Assembly: GCA_945860265.1 (NCBI GenBank)
Contig: CAMAQF010000018.1
Span: 1-53,227 of the forward strand
Source: Emticicia agri
GTDB lineage: Bacteria > Bacteroidota > Bacteroidia > Cytophagales > Spirosomataceae
DNA: 53,227 bases
Direction: 5' to 3'
The notes under the pieces were generated by a model. That model was not told where the DNA came from. It made no database searches and worked only from the letters and a program-made list of their open reading frames with translations. The position numbers were made by a program, and so were the translations under genes. Positions 45,783 to 53,227 of the stretch are shown here, piece by piece. The first letter of the stretch is position 1. Each line of letters begins with the position of its first letter.

Positions 45783-46424
45783 TTAGGTATTAATGTATTT
45801 ATGCGAGCCATCACAATTGGGAAGCCTTTTTGAAAGCCCACAAGTGCAATCATTAAAGCCCTTTCCACTAAGGATTCTTTGGACATAACTTTCTATCCTC
45901 GACTCTCGAGATTTCGACTGTTTAGCACCTGAAAAATAGATATTGTATGCTCTTTGTCTGCCTGGTGTTAGTGCTTCAAAAGCGACTTTAAAGGTAGGGT
46001 CAGAATCGAATTTTTGCAGCAATTCATCAGGAAATACTAAATCAGTTTTACTTTTGGATTCTATTTTTAAACCTGCTTTTTCAACCTCGATAGCCTCGTA
46101 AATATATGCTTTCAAAGTTTGTTTCATATCAATAACTTTATGGATATCAGTAAATGGAATGATACGCCCCGACTGAGTGTTTTCGCCTGGTTTTTGCAGT
46201 ATATTTTCTGAATCATGCAATAATACTCCTTTAAGAAAACTTACGAAACAGTAATCTTTAAATCCACCGAGGATAATAACATTTGTTTTATTGAAAGTAT
46301 AGCACGGAACGCTCCATTTCAATTCTTCTGTTAATCCACAATCAAGAACGATTTCTCGTAGTTTCATTAATTCTTCTTGCCATTTTGTAGCTTTCTCAAA
46401 AAAAAAGTCAAGTTTAGGATTCAT
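45783..46424 (-). CDS. DUF1801/YdeI-like protein with C-terminal CDGSH iron-sulfur motif
   Basis: 213 residues. Residues about 1-125 are a DUF1801 domain (EELKWSVPCYTFNKTNVIIL, then FVSFLKGVLL). Residues about 130-190 follow the YdeI/OmdA pattern (FPDELLQKFDSDPTFKVAFE, TPGRQRAYNIYFSGAKQ). The last 20 residues hold CTCGLSKRLPNCDGSH, an exact match to the CDGSH rule CxCxxSxxxPxCDGxH, which binds a redox-active 2Fe-2S cluster through three Cys and one His. The function of the family is poorly known; roles in stress resistance have been proposed. It overlaps by 11 bases the end of a YdeI-type fragment upstream. Confidence 0.8.
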   Translation of the reverse strand: MNPKLDFFFEKATKWQEELMKLREIVLDCGLTEELKWSVPCYTFNKTNVIILGGFKDYCFVSFLKGVLLHDSENILQKPGENTQSGRIIPFTDIHKVIDMKQTLKAYIYEAIEVEKAGLKIESKSKTDLVFPDELLQKFDSDPTFKVAFEALTPGRQRAYNIYFSGAKQSKSRESRIESYVQRILSGKGFNDCTCGLSKRLPNCDGSHKYINT

Positions 46425-46584
46425 TTTTTAATCTCATTCGTTTTTGTTGTTCGTTAATATTGATTGTTTTTTCAAGCCTTGATAATCGAGTGGATTCCTG
46501 TTTGGCACTCATTATCCAATGTATCACTACATTTTTGTAGGAAGATGCTTGCTTCTTAAAAATATCCCACCCTAATTTATTCAT
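46414..46584 (-). pseudogene. C-terminal fragment of a second YdeI/OmdA-family protein
   Basis: A 56-codon frame from the ATG at 46584: MNKLGWDIFKKQASSYKNVV, IHWIMSAKQESTRLSRLEKT and a basic end. This is the conserved final segment of YdeI proteins (aromatic residue near SY..., HW.MSAK..., TR..RL). Intact relatives are near 190 residues; here the front two thirds are missing, though the frame stays open without a start to about 46650. It overlaps the start of the DUF1801 gene. It may be a leftover of a deletion, or a small protein still translated together with its neighbour. Confidence 0.55.
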
Positions 46585-46888
46585 TTTGAACTTAATTTCA
46601 TAGTTTAAGGTAAAAATAGAAAGTACTTTGTTTACTTCTCAGTTTTTATTTAATTCAATGGTATAATTTCTAGCTGATGTCTTTTATAATTTTCTAATAA
46701 AAACACAAAAATACTAAGTGAGATAAAACCTGTTTTTAAAAAAAATTTGAATTGATACTTTTTTTAAAAATTTGGTAAATAATCCATTAAAAAAATATAC
46801 GTTTTGATGTTAAAGTTTGGTGAAAATACCTGAGTAGTAAGACTCATATTACAAGCTCTTAATTTCTGCCTATACCATATTTGATAAG
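46585..46888. other. 304-base intergenic stretch
   Basis: AT-rich, with runs of A and T. No gene, hairpin or promoter of note was recognised apart from the short open lead-in of the YdeI fragment at its left edge. Confidence 0.5.
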
Positions 46889-47656
46889 CTAATAAGGTGA
46901 AACCCCCACCGAAACCCAACCTCCATCAATGACAAGATTTTGCCCCATAATTTGCCGAGATAAGGGTGATACCAAAAACAAAGCGGCATTGGCAATATCT
47001 TCGACAGTCGCTGGTCTGAGAGACGGTGTAATCCTAGACCAAGTATCAATATATTCGGTATCTTCGAGTGTGCGTTCGGTTAATGTTGCCCCCGGAACAA
47101 TGGTGTTAATATTGATTTTGTGCGGTGCCAAATCCACAATTAGGTTTTTGGACAGTTGGTCAATGGCGGCTTTGGTCATTCCGTAAGCAGCCAAATTGAG
47201 GTGGGCCGCATGGGCAGTTACCGATGATGTTAGTAAAATACTTCCGCCCTGCCCTTGTAAAACCATTTGTTTGGCGGCGGCTTGTGTCAAGAAAAACGTT
47301 CCGAAAAGGTTGACTTGCAGCAATTTATTCATTGATTCTGGTTGATATTCTAAGAAATCTCCGAAGGTCGTAATTCCTGCATTTGCAACCAAAATATCTA
47401 ATTTCTTGAAAGTTTCCACTGTAAATGCCACAATGTCTTGGATGGTTTTTATTTCTGAAATATCTCCACCGAAGGCCACGCAATTTCCGCCTTGCTCTCT
47501 GATTTTTTTACTGGCCGAATTCGCCAAATCTATATCAATATCATTTAAAACTACCTTTGCTCCTTGTTCAGCGAGTTGCCGAGCCACTTCAAAACCGATA
47601 CCCACACCTGCCCCCGTAACGATGGCTACTTGATTATTGAAAAGTTTGTTTTGCAT
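46889..47656 (-). CDS. short-chain dehydrogenase/reductase (glucose 1-dehydrogenase-like)
   Basis: 255 residues. TGAGVGIG at 15-22 (cofactor loop), VLNDID after strand 2 (Asp suggests NAD), NAGITTFGD near 91, catalytic SSVTAH and YGMTK near 153-157, and the typical end NLVIDGGWVSVG. Likely oxidises a sugar or hydroxyacid. It stands alone, with AT-rich gaps on both sides, and does not seem to share a transcript with the genes to its left. Confidence 0.88.
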   Translation of the reverse strand: MQNKLFNNQVAIVTGAGVGIGFEVARQLAEQGAKVVLNDIDIDLANSASKKIREQGGNCVAFGGDISEIKTIQDIVAFTVETFKKLDILVANAGITTFGDFLEYQPESMNKLLQVNLFGTFFLTQAAAKQMVLQGQGGSILLTSSVTAHAAHLNLAAYGMTKAAIDQLSKNLIVDLAPHKININTIVPGATLTERTLEDTEYIDTWSRITPSLRPATVEDIANAALFLVSPLSRQIMGQNLVIDGGWVSVGVSPY

Positions 47657-47959
47657 GATTTGTTTAACACGATTTAGTTTTTGTGATTAGCTATGTAAAA
47701 GTATCAAATTTCTTAATTTATTTAAACGTGTTTAGAGGGGTATTTCAGATAAAATAACATTAATTTCAATACTTAAATAAGGGATAATACGAATTTAAGC
47801 GATAAGAATTTATTAAATAACTTATTAATAATCAAGATTTTATCGCCGCGGCGAACCGTCGCTGCGGCAAACCATCGCCGCGGCGAACCTTCTCGAATCC
47901 CGTTTCTTGTATTTCAATACTAATAAAATATGTAACAGGAAAAAATCAAACGGCAAGCA
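47657..47959. other. 303-base intergenic stretch holding a GC-rich tandem repeat
   Basis: No gene is visible. The stretch is AT-rich except for the three 16-base GC-rich units listed separately. Confidence 0.55.
47843..47890. repeat. three tandem 16-bp GC-rich units
   Basis: Units tcgccgcggcgaaccg, tcgctgcggcaaacca and tcgccgcggcgaacct stand head to tail. Units 1 and 3 differ only in the last base; unit 2 has two more changes. Each core (cgccgcggcg) is itself a palindrome. A related copy in the opposite orientation lies at 53064-53078, so this looks like a dispersed, REP-like intergenic family. Confidence 0.8.
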
Positions 47960-48379
47960 TCATTTTGCTTCAATAATAGCAACCGTAAGACGTACAACAC
48001 AAACAAGTTTTTGTTCTTCTGAAGTAATTCTTATATCCCAAATATGAGTAGTGCGGCCAAGATGTATCGGTGTGGCTTTTCCATAAACCCAGCCACTGCT
48101 TACCGAACGAACGTGATTGGCATTAATTTCCAGGCCAACTGCCCTTTGTTTTTCCATATCATCCAATACCATTACTGAAGCCATACTTCCGAGTGATTCG
48201 GCCAAAACTACCGATGCTCCGCCATGCAGAATTCCAAAAGGTTGTTTGGTACGGTGGTCAACGGGCATTTTGGCAGATACAAAATCTTCACCTATTTCCA
48301 CAAATTCAATTCCCAAATGGTCTCCCATTGAAACTTCACCAAATTGTTTTGTCAAATCAAACTTATTCTTAAATATCAT
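47960..48379 (-). CDS. hotdog-fold acyl-CoA thioesterase (PaaI/MenI type)
   Basis: 139 residues. The hotdog pattern is clear: MGDHLGIEFVEIGEDFVSAK, then QPFGILHGGASVVLAESLGS (about 47-66, the LHGG catalytic segment with Glu in LAES), GLEINANHVRSV, and VYGKATPIHLGRTTHIWDI. This set matches 1,4-dihydroxy-2-naphthoyl-CoA hydrolases of menaquinone synthesis as well as the broad PaaI group, so the exact thioester is open. It is divergent from the histidine phosphatase gene. Confidence 0.85.
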   Translation of the reverse strand: MIFKNKFDLTKQFGEVSMGDHLGIEFVEIGEDFVSAKMPVDHRTKQPFGILHGGASVVLAESLGSMASVMVLDDMEKQRAVGLEINANHVRSVSSGWVYGKATPIHLGRTTHIWDIRITSEEQKLVCVVRLTVAIIEAK

Positions 48380-48455
48380 TTCTAATTAATATTTTTGGTA
48401 TTTTAAAATATTTTTAAATTTATAGTCTAGCCTAAAGTTATAGTTTAATATTTCG

Positions 48456-48463
48456 TAGTTTTG
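48456..48463 (+). promoter_or_regulatory. possible -7 promoter box for the histidine phosphatase gene
   Basis: TAGTTTTG (48456-48463), with the same octamer again at 48473-48480, fits TAnnTTTG. They lie 69 and 52 bases before the TTG start. No -33 element is evident for either. Confidence 0.3.
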
Positions 48464-48532
48464 CGGCTTTATTAGTTTTGGGGTCAAAACTAAGCTTTGT
48501 TTTAGATAGTTTCAATTTTAAATACTGATATT

Positions 48533-49171
48533 TTGCTTACCAAAACAATTTATTTGATTCGTCACGGAGAAACTGAGTTCAATCGCCGAGGAGTTGTTCA
48601 AGGCAGTGGTATCGATTCAGACCTAAACGAACTTGGCTTTTTACAGGCAAGGGCTTTTTTTGATGATTATCAAGATATCGAGTTCGATAAAATTTATACT
48701 TCGAAGCTACGCCGTACGGTACAATCAGTTCAAGAATTCATCAATCTTGGTATTCCCTACGAGCAATTTGAGGGCCTCAATGAAATAAGTTGGGGTGAAA
48801 AAGAAGGAAAGGTACCAAATTATCTCGAAGACGAAAATTATCTAAAAATTATCGCTAATTGGGGCAATGGTAAAACTGATATTCCAGCAGCTACTGGTGG
48901 TGAAACCCCAGAACAAGTATTGGATAGACAAAAATTGGCTTTTAAAGAAATAATTGCTCGTTCTGACGAAAAAATGATTTTAGTAGCCATGCACGGACGT
49001 GCAATAAGGATTCTACTTACGCACTTGCTTGACCTTCCTCTTTCAGAAATGGACACCTTTAATCATAGCAATTTATGCCTTTATCGCTTAAGTTATGATT
49101 ATCAAACAAAAAAGTTCAGTCTTGATTTAGCTAACGACACCGAACATTTGACCAAACTCTTGGTAAAATAA
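48533..49171 (+). CDS. histidine phosphatase (phosphoglycerate mutase-like), TTG start
   Basis: 212 residues. IYLIRHGETEFNRRG near the start carries the phospho-accepting His (about residue 11); further active-site marks are RRTVQS, NEISWGEKEG and AMHGRAIRILL (second His). The family removes phosphate from small metabolites such as sugar phosphates or alpha-ribazole phosphate; the substrate is unknown. No ATG exists before the RHG motif back to an in-frame TAG at 48503, so TTG at 48533 is the only sensible start. A strong terminator follows. Confidence 0.87.
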   Translation: MLTKTIYLIRHGETEFNRRGVVQGSGIDSDLNELGFLQARAFFDDYQDIEFDKIYTSKLRRTVQSVQEFINLGIPYEQFEGLNEISWGEKEGKVPNYLEDENYLKIIANWGNGKTDIPAATGGETPEQVLDRQKLAFKEIIARSDEKMILVAMHGRAIRILLTHLLDLPLSEMDTFNHSNLCLYRLSYDYQTKKFSLDLANDTEHLTKLLVK

Positions 49172-49207
49172 TATGTCCGCTTATTGAATCATTTTCCCAT
49201 TGATGTA

Positions 49208-49235
49208 GAAAACCCGTCTTTTTAGTCGGGTTTTC
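49208..49235 (+). terminator. rho-independent terminator after the phosphatase gene
   Basis: A perfect 9-bp stem gaaaacccg (49208-49216) with 49227-49235 and a T-rich tail after a few bases. Confidence 0.8.
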
Positions 49236-49292
49236 TGTATTTTTATTAATGTTTAAAATATATTTTTAAATCAAAAAAGCTATGAATGTTTT

Positions 49293-50387
49293 ATGAGTAA
49301 AAATAAATTATATTGGTTATTTCAGATAATGGGCTGGTCACTTTATTTCGGAAATGAGGTATTTGTGTATTCAGTACAGTATGGTTTTGAAAATCAGATG
49401 ATTTTTCAAGCATTTGCCAATATAATTTTGGCCATTTTTTTGACTCATTCTTTCAGATACATCGTAAAGCGTTATAATTGGATAATCATTCCAATGCCTC
49501 AATTAGCTATTAGAGTAATTTTAGGGGTTTTTGTTATGACCGATTTCATGGTAGCCCTTAACCTTCCGTTAGACGCCAAATATACAGGCCAACTTCTTCG
49601 CGAAAATCCAATTCTTGCCATTGAGTATTTTATCAACCTCTCAAAACCAACAATGGTTTGGGTACTAGTTTATATTTTTTATCATTATTCAGAAGAAAAA
49701 CGCCAACGAGAAATCGAGCAACTCAAACTTCGTAATTCTATAAAAGAATCGGAAGCCAAAGTACTAAAGGCTCAAATGAACCCTCATTTTATATTCAATG
49801 CACTAAATAGCATTAGAGCGTTGGTTTACGAAGACCCCATCAAAGCCCAACAAGTTATCACTCAACTATCGAATATTCTAAGAAGTTCACTTATCGCTGA
49901 TCGCCGCACAACTATTTCGCTCAAAGAAGAACTTCGTACAGTTGAAGATTATTTGGCACTCGAAAAAGTACGTTACGAAGGGCGACTTCAATCAAAATGG
50001 GTTATTGATGAAAATACATTAGGAATTCAGGTGCCACCCATGATGCTTCAGACTTTAGTAGAAAACGCAATTAAGCATGGTGTCCAAAAAGCTATCAGCT
50101 GGGGTTTTATCGAAATCAATACAAGAATTATTAATGATAAACTTCAAATAAAAATCAGAAATACAGGTCAATTACGCAGTACTGACTCGGATTCTGAATC
50201 AGGTGGTTTTGGGCTAAAAAATACCGCTCAACGACTTGATATTCTTTACGGTTCAGATTCGTCCTTCAAAATTTACCAAGAAGACCACCTGACCGTTTGT
50301 GCGGAAATAGAGATTCCAACCAGAAACAATGATACAAAAAACAATAATGTCTTGCTCGATTCATCAAATATTCGGGCGGCGAGCTAA
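49293..50387 (+). CDS. LytS-like membrane sensor histidine kinase
   Basis: 364 residues. Four membrane helices lie in the first 135 residues (for example LYWLFQIMGWSLYFGNEVF and AIRVILGVFVMTDFMVAL). A short coiled coil leads into the His_kinase domain with QMNPHFIFNALNS (phospho-His about 165), and an ATPase domain with LQTLVENAIKHGV and GFGLKNTAQRL. This is the usual Bacteroidota partner for LytTR response regulators; the gene for one follows after a repeat-rich gap. The signal sensed is unknown. Confidence 0.9.
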   Translation: MSKNKLYWLFQIMGWSLYFGNEVFVYSVQYGFENQMIFQAFANIILAIFLTHSFRYIVKRYNWIIIPMPQLAIRVILGVFVMTDFMVALNLPLDAKYTGQLLRENPILAIEYFINLSKPTMVWVLVYIFYHYSEEKRQREIEQLKLRNSIKESEAKVLKAQMNPHFIFNALNSIRALVYEDPIKAQQVITQLSNILRSSLIADRRTTISLKEELRTVEDYLALEKVRYEGRLQSKWVIDENTLGIQVPPMMLQTLVENAIKHGVQKAISWGFIEINTRIINDKLQIKIRNTGQLRSTDSDSESGGFGLKNTAQRLDILYGSDSSFKIYQEDHLTVCAEIEIPTRNNDTKNNNVLLDSSNIRAAS

Positions 50388-50443
50388 GATTGTTTACTGT
50401 TAGACTGGTTATTCGTTACTGGTTTAGGGTAATAATTGATTTT

Positions 50444-50533
50444 CTGATAACCAATTTCCTAATAACCAATTTCCTAATAACTAATATACCAATAACCAAT
50501 TTTCCAATAACTGATATAAAAATAACCAATCAA
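50444..50533. repeat. six tandem 15-bp units between the kinase and regulator genes
   Basis: Units of exactly 15 bases (ctgataaccaatttc, ctaataaccaatttc, ctaataactaatata, ccaataaccaatttt, ccaataactgatata, aaaataaccaatcaa), ending 3 bases before the regulator ATG. Because 15 is a multiple of three they keep an open frame that would translate as ITN-type pentapeptides, but this is most likely non-coding spacer. Confidence 0.85.
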
Positions 50534-50536
50534 CAA

Positions 50537-51277
50537 ATGAAAGCACTTATCATAGACGACGAACGCTTGGCTCGCAATGAATTGCGTCGTTTGTTAGAAA
50601 ATTTTCCAAAAATTGAAATAATTGGAGAAGCAGCCAACGCCGATGAAGCACTTAATCTAATTGATGAATTATCGCCTGATTTATTATTCTTAGATATTCA
50701 GATGCCTGGAAAAAATGGCTTTCAGCTACTTGAAGCAATTGAAGGGAAAGTGCCAGAAATTATCTTTACTACTGCTTATGACGAATATGCACTTAAAGCT
50801 TTTGAGTTTAACGCACTTGATTATTTGATGAAGCCAGTTGATATACAACGCTTGGCCGAGGCAATTCAGCGTGTAGAAGAAGAGCAAATACATGAAGTAG
50901 AACGTAAAGAAGGCATCAAACTTTTAGGCGAAAATGACCAAGTTTTTGTGAAAGATGGAGAAAAGTGTTGGTTCGTAAAGTTGGTTAAAGTGCGTTTGTT
51001 TGAATCAATGGGCAATTATGTGCGTCTGCACTTCGACGAGCAAAAACCAATGATTCTTAAATCGTTGAATAGTCTAGAAGAACGTCTTGACCCAAAAATA
51101 TATTTTCGTGCCAATCGAAAGCACATCATTAATTTAGCTTGGATTGACAAAATTGAACCATGGTTTTCAGGTGGACTTTTAGTAACCTTGAAAATTACTG
51201 AAAAAGGCACTGCTACCGAGAAAATTGAAATTTCTCGCCGACAAGCAATCAAATTCAAAGATTTGATGTCATTATAA
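50537..51277 (+). CDS. LytTR-family response regulator
   Basis: 246 residues from the ATG at 50537, where a proper receiver domain begins (MKALIIDDERLARNEL); an upstream in-frame start would add only the repeat-encoded tail and is rejected. The phospho-acceptor is Asp53 in LLFLDIQMPGKNG, with TTAYDEYALKAFEFNALDYL and the conserved Lys in MKPVD following. From about 140 a LytTR DNA-binding domain is seen (FVKLVKVRLFESMGNYVRL and YFRANRKHIINLAWIDKIEP). It pairs with the kinase just upstream. Confidence 0.9.
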   Translation: MKALIIDDERLARNELRRLLENFPKIEIIGEAANADEALNLIDELSPDLLFLDIQMPGKNGFQLLEAIEGKVPEIIFTTAYDEYALKAFEFNALDYLMKPVDIQRLAEAIQRVEEEQIHEVERKEGIKLLGENDQVFVKDGEKCWFVKLVKVRLFESMGNYVRLHFDEQKPMILKSLNSLEERLDPKIYFRANRKHIINLAWIDKIEPWFSGGLLVTLKITEKGTATEKIEISRRQAIKFKDLMSL

Positions 51278-51296
51278 TCAATTTTCTACGCATAAA

Positions 51297-51323
51297 TATA
51301 GACGTTGCAACTCAACGTCTATA
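51297..51323. terminator. perfect inverted repeat, probable terminator after the response regulator
   Basis: An 11-bp perfect stem (tatagacgttg at 51297-51307 with 51313-51323) and a 5-base loop, 19 bases after the stop. There is no T run after it, so termination is likely but not certain; it could also be an operator for the carboxylase gene. Confidence 0.5.
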
Positions 51324-51408
51324 CCAAACACCTCCAACTATCTTTCATTTTAGCAAGAAAATTAGAAAATAGACACTCCATAACTCGCCTTTTTATTGTG
51401 GATTTTCT

Positions 51409-51416
51409 TAGATTTG
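51409..51416 (+). promoter_or_regulatory. -7 promoter box for the acyl-CoA carboxylase gene
   Basis: TAGATTTG matches TAnnTTTG and lies 28 bases before the ATG at 51445. Confidence 0.4.
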
Positions 51417-51444
51417 TTTAACTCAACGAACATCGAAGAAATAA

Positions 51445-53004
51445 ATGACAGCAAAATCAAATTTAGACAAACTCCAAATTCTAAACCTCAAAAATGACGA
51501 AGCACTTTTGGGTGGAGGCGAGAAAAGAATTGAAGCTCAACATAAAAAAGGGAAACTTACTGCTCGTGAACGCATAGAACTATTGCTCGATGAAGGAACA
51601 TTTGAAGAAATTGGCAAATTTGTGATGCACCGCAGCAAAGATTTTGGCTTAGACAAAGAGTATTATTTGGGTGATGGCGTAGTGACTGGTTATGGTATAA
51701 TTGCAGGGCGTTTGGTCTATGTTTTTGCTCAAGATTTTACGGTTTTTGGAGGTTCACTTTCTGAAACTTACGCTGAAAAAATCTGTAAAATAATGGATAT
51801 GGCCATGAAAAATGGAGCTCCTGTAATTGGTTTGAATGATTCGGGTGGAGCAAGAATCCAAGAAGGTGTAAACTCATTGGCAGGCTATGCCGATATTTTC
51901 TACCGCAATACCTTGGCTTCGGGCGTAATTCCACAGATTTCAGCTATTATGGGGCCATGTGCAGGCGGAGCGGTTTACTCGCCTGCCTTAACTGACTTTG
52001 TAATTATGGTTGAAAATACTTCATATATGTTTGTAACAGGACCAAACGTAGTAAAAACCGTCACCCATGAAGATGTGAGCTCAGAAGAATTGGGGGGAGC
52101 AATAACCCACGCTACAAAATCGGGGGTTACGCAATTCGTCTCAATAAATGAAATTGAGTGCATCAACGACATTAAAAAACTCTTTAGCTACATTCCTTCT
52201 AATTGCGAAGAGCAACCTCCTTTTGCTCAATATGCGACAAATGGAAATGAAAAGCGTCCAGAATTAAACAAATTAATGCCCGAAAACCCCAACCAACCTT
52301 ACGATATGCGTGAAGTAGTAAAGCAATTGGTTGACGAAGGTAGTTTCTTTGAAGTACATAAAAACTTTGCAGAAAATATTGTCGTTGGTTTTGCTCGAAT
52401 CGGTGGACGTTCAATCGGAATTGTAGGAAATCAGCCAGCAGTAATGGCGGGTGTTCTTGATATTAATGCAAGTATAAAAGGTGCGAGATTTGTACGTTTC
52501 TGTGATTGTTTTAATATACCTATTTTGGTTTTGGAAGATGTTCCAGGTTTCTTGCCAGGCACTGACCAAGAATGGAAGGGAATTATATCGCACGGTGCAA
52601 AACTCCTATATGCTTTCTGCGAGGCAACCGTTCCACGCATAACCGTAATTACTCGCAAAGCTTACGGCGGTGCATATTGCGTAATGAACTCAAAGCACAT
52701 TGGTGCAGATATAAATTATGCTTGGACTTCGGCCGAAATTGCGGTAATGGGTGCTGCAGGTGCAGCCGAGATTATTTTCAAAAAAGAGATTTCGGAGGCA
52801 GAAGATTCAGTCGCTGAATTAAAAAACAAAGTAGATGAATACACCGATAAATTTGCCAATCCGTATATGGCGGCAAACCGTGGCTATATCGACGAAGTAA
52901 TTAATCCAACCGATACTCGTGAAAAACTTTTGAAGGCATTTAAAATGCTTGAAAATAAGGCAACAAATTTACCTCGCAAAAAACATGGAAACATTCCTTT
53001 ATAA
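51445..53004 (+). CDS. acyl-CoA carboxylase carboxyltransferase (beta) subunit
   Basis: 519 residues with the two crotonase-like halves of carboxyltransferases. N half: [20 protein letters not shown], then [17 protein letters not shown] and [19 protein letters not shown] half: [36 protein letters not shown] and [20 protein letters not shown]. Such subunits move the carboxyl group from biotin to propionyl-CoA or acetyl-CoA; the size and motifs fit propionyl-/methylmalonyl-CoA carboxylase best. The biotin carboxylase subunit is not in this window. It is transcribed away from the two-component genes. Confidence 0.92.
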   Translation: MTAKSNLDKLQILNLKNDEALLGGGEKRIEAQHKKGKLTARERIELLLDEGTFEEIGKFVMHRSKDFGLDKEYYLGDGVVTGYGIIAGRLVYVFAQDFTVFGGSLSETYAEKICKIMDMAMKNGAPVIGLNDSGGARIQEGVNSLAGYADIFYRNTLASGVIPQISAIMGPCAGGAVYSPALTDFVIMVENTSYMFVTGPNVVKTVTHEDVSSEELGGAITHATKSGVTQFVSINEIECINDIKKLFSYIPSNCEEQPPFAQYATNGNEKRPELNKLMPENPNQPYDMREVVKQLVDEGSFFEVHKNFAENIVVGFARIGGRSIGIVGNQPAVMAGVLDINASIKGARFVRFCDCFNIPILVLEDVPGFLPGTDQEWKGIISHGAKLLYAFCEATVPRITVITRKAYGGAYCVMNSKHIGADINYAWTSAEIAVMGAAGAAEIIFKKEISEAEDSVAELKNKVDEYTDKFANPYMAANRGYIDEVINPTDTREKLLKAFKMLENKATNLPRKKHGNIPL

Positions 53005-53063
53005 ATAACAACCTTGCTTTTTGAGAACCGAGGAAAAGGTCATGATACAAGAGATGCAAGACC

Positions 53064-53078
53064 GTTCGCCGCAGCGAT
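53064..53078. repeat. single inverted copy of the GC-rich repeat
   Basis: gttcgccgcagcgat is the reverse complement form (atcgctgcggcgaac) of the units at 47843-47890, with a core identical to a mix of units 1 and 2. It lies between the carboxylase gene and its terminator-like hairpin. Confidence 0.7.
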
Positions 53079-53181
53079 AAATTACTCTTTATCAATATCT
53101 ATAGTATTTGAATTTATCGTTTAATATTTCTCTTTACTTAGGCTTCCCTTGAAAATTACCTTTTAGATTTTACCAAATAGG

Positions 53182-53212
53182 AAAATCACTTCATTTTTGG
53201 AGTGGTTTTTCT
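53182..53212 (+). terminator. probable terminator after the carboxylase gene
   Basis: Arms aaaatcactt (from 53182) and agtggttttt pair with a few G-U bonds, and the descending arm ends in a run of T. It is about 180 bases after the stop. Confidence 0.55.
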
Positions 53213-53227
53213 ATTTCAAATAAGATA

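Noticed and set aside
45662..45886. Minus-strand 74-codon frame overlapping the end of the DUF1801 gene
   Set aside because: It covers the CDGSH-coding end in another frame and shows no motif of its own.
50390..50536. N-terminal extension of the response regulator with repeated ITN pentapeptides
   Set aside because: It derives from the 15-bp intergenic repeats; the receiver domain begins exactly at the ATG at 50537.

Overview
The window looks like chromosomal DNA of an AT-rich Bacteroidota, most likely a Cytophagales/Spirosomataceae-type aerobe (an inference from gene content). The supporting signs are TAnnTTTG-type promoter boxes, no obvious Shine-Dalgarno sequences, large secreted proteins ending in a '3-coathanger'-like segment, SprB/PKD-like surface repeats, a LytS/LytTR pair, and typical cytophagal families (GMC oxidoreductase with gluconate dehydrogenase subunit 3, Tat-exported Gfo/Idh proteins, ThuA).

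Layout. (1) 1-4.9 kb, minus strand: the start of a Tat-exported Gfo/Idh oxidoreductase, a CE15 glucuronoyl esterase, and a sialate-O-acetylesterase fused to a CE4 polysaccharide deacetylase. Together they look like a de-esterification set for plant polysaccharide. A truncated C-terminal gene remnant follows (4776-4940). (2) 4.95-10.2 kb, plus strand: an apparent insertion carrying a giant SF1 helicase with a Vsr/DUF559-like nuclease domain and a DUF3320-like tail, plus a small coiled-coil protein. This is a candidate anti-mobile-element system. (3) 10.3-22.4 kb, minus strand: three secreted/surface proteins, namely a tail-fibre-tip-like HxH protein, a protein of about 2500 residues with LamG and other beta domains, and a propeller/Ig-repeat protein of about 1090 residues. 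(4) 23.2-28.9 kb, plus strand: a complete-looking aldarate operon (GntP permease, galactarate dehydratase, glucarate dehydratase, 5-dehydro-4-deoxyglucarate dehydratase) ending in a clear terminator. (5) 29.0-31.7 kb, minus strand: a Tat-exported molybdopterin oxidoreductase and its 2Fe-2S subunit. (6) 31.9-33.4 kb: two decayed genes (an NTF2-like protein and an AraC regulator) carrying only in-frame nonsense codons. (7) 33.5-40.1 kb, minus strand: a periplasmic sugar-oxidation cluster (gluconate dehydrogenase subunit 3, GMC oxidoreductase, NTF2-TolB fusion, Gfo/Idh, xylose-isomerase-like TIM barrel). (8) 40.3-47.7 kb, minus strand: an aldo/keto reductase with a broken AraC gene, a small secreted protein, an MFS carrier, two SDRs, a ThuA-like protein, and a DUF1801/YdeI protein with a C-terminal CDGSH motif. 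(9) 48-53 kb: a PaaI-type thioesterase, a histidine phosphatase, a LytS/LytTR two-component pair, and an acyl-CoA carboxylase carboxyltransferase.

How it fits together. Regions 1, 4, 7 and 8 all point to use of uronic/aldaric acids and oxidised sugars from plant or algal polysaccharide. Esterases expose uronates, exported flavin and molybdenum enzymes oxidise sugars or aldehydes, and permeases with dehydratases bring the acids towards 2-oxoglutarate semialdehyde. Several regulator genes in this accessory stretch are broken, which suggests recent turnover of control. No tRNA, rRNA, CRISPR array, complete insertion sequence or integrase was recognised. Function calls rest on visible motifs and remembered family features; no database search was possible.
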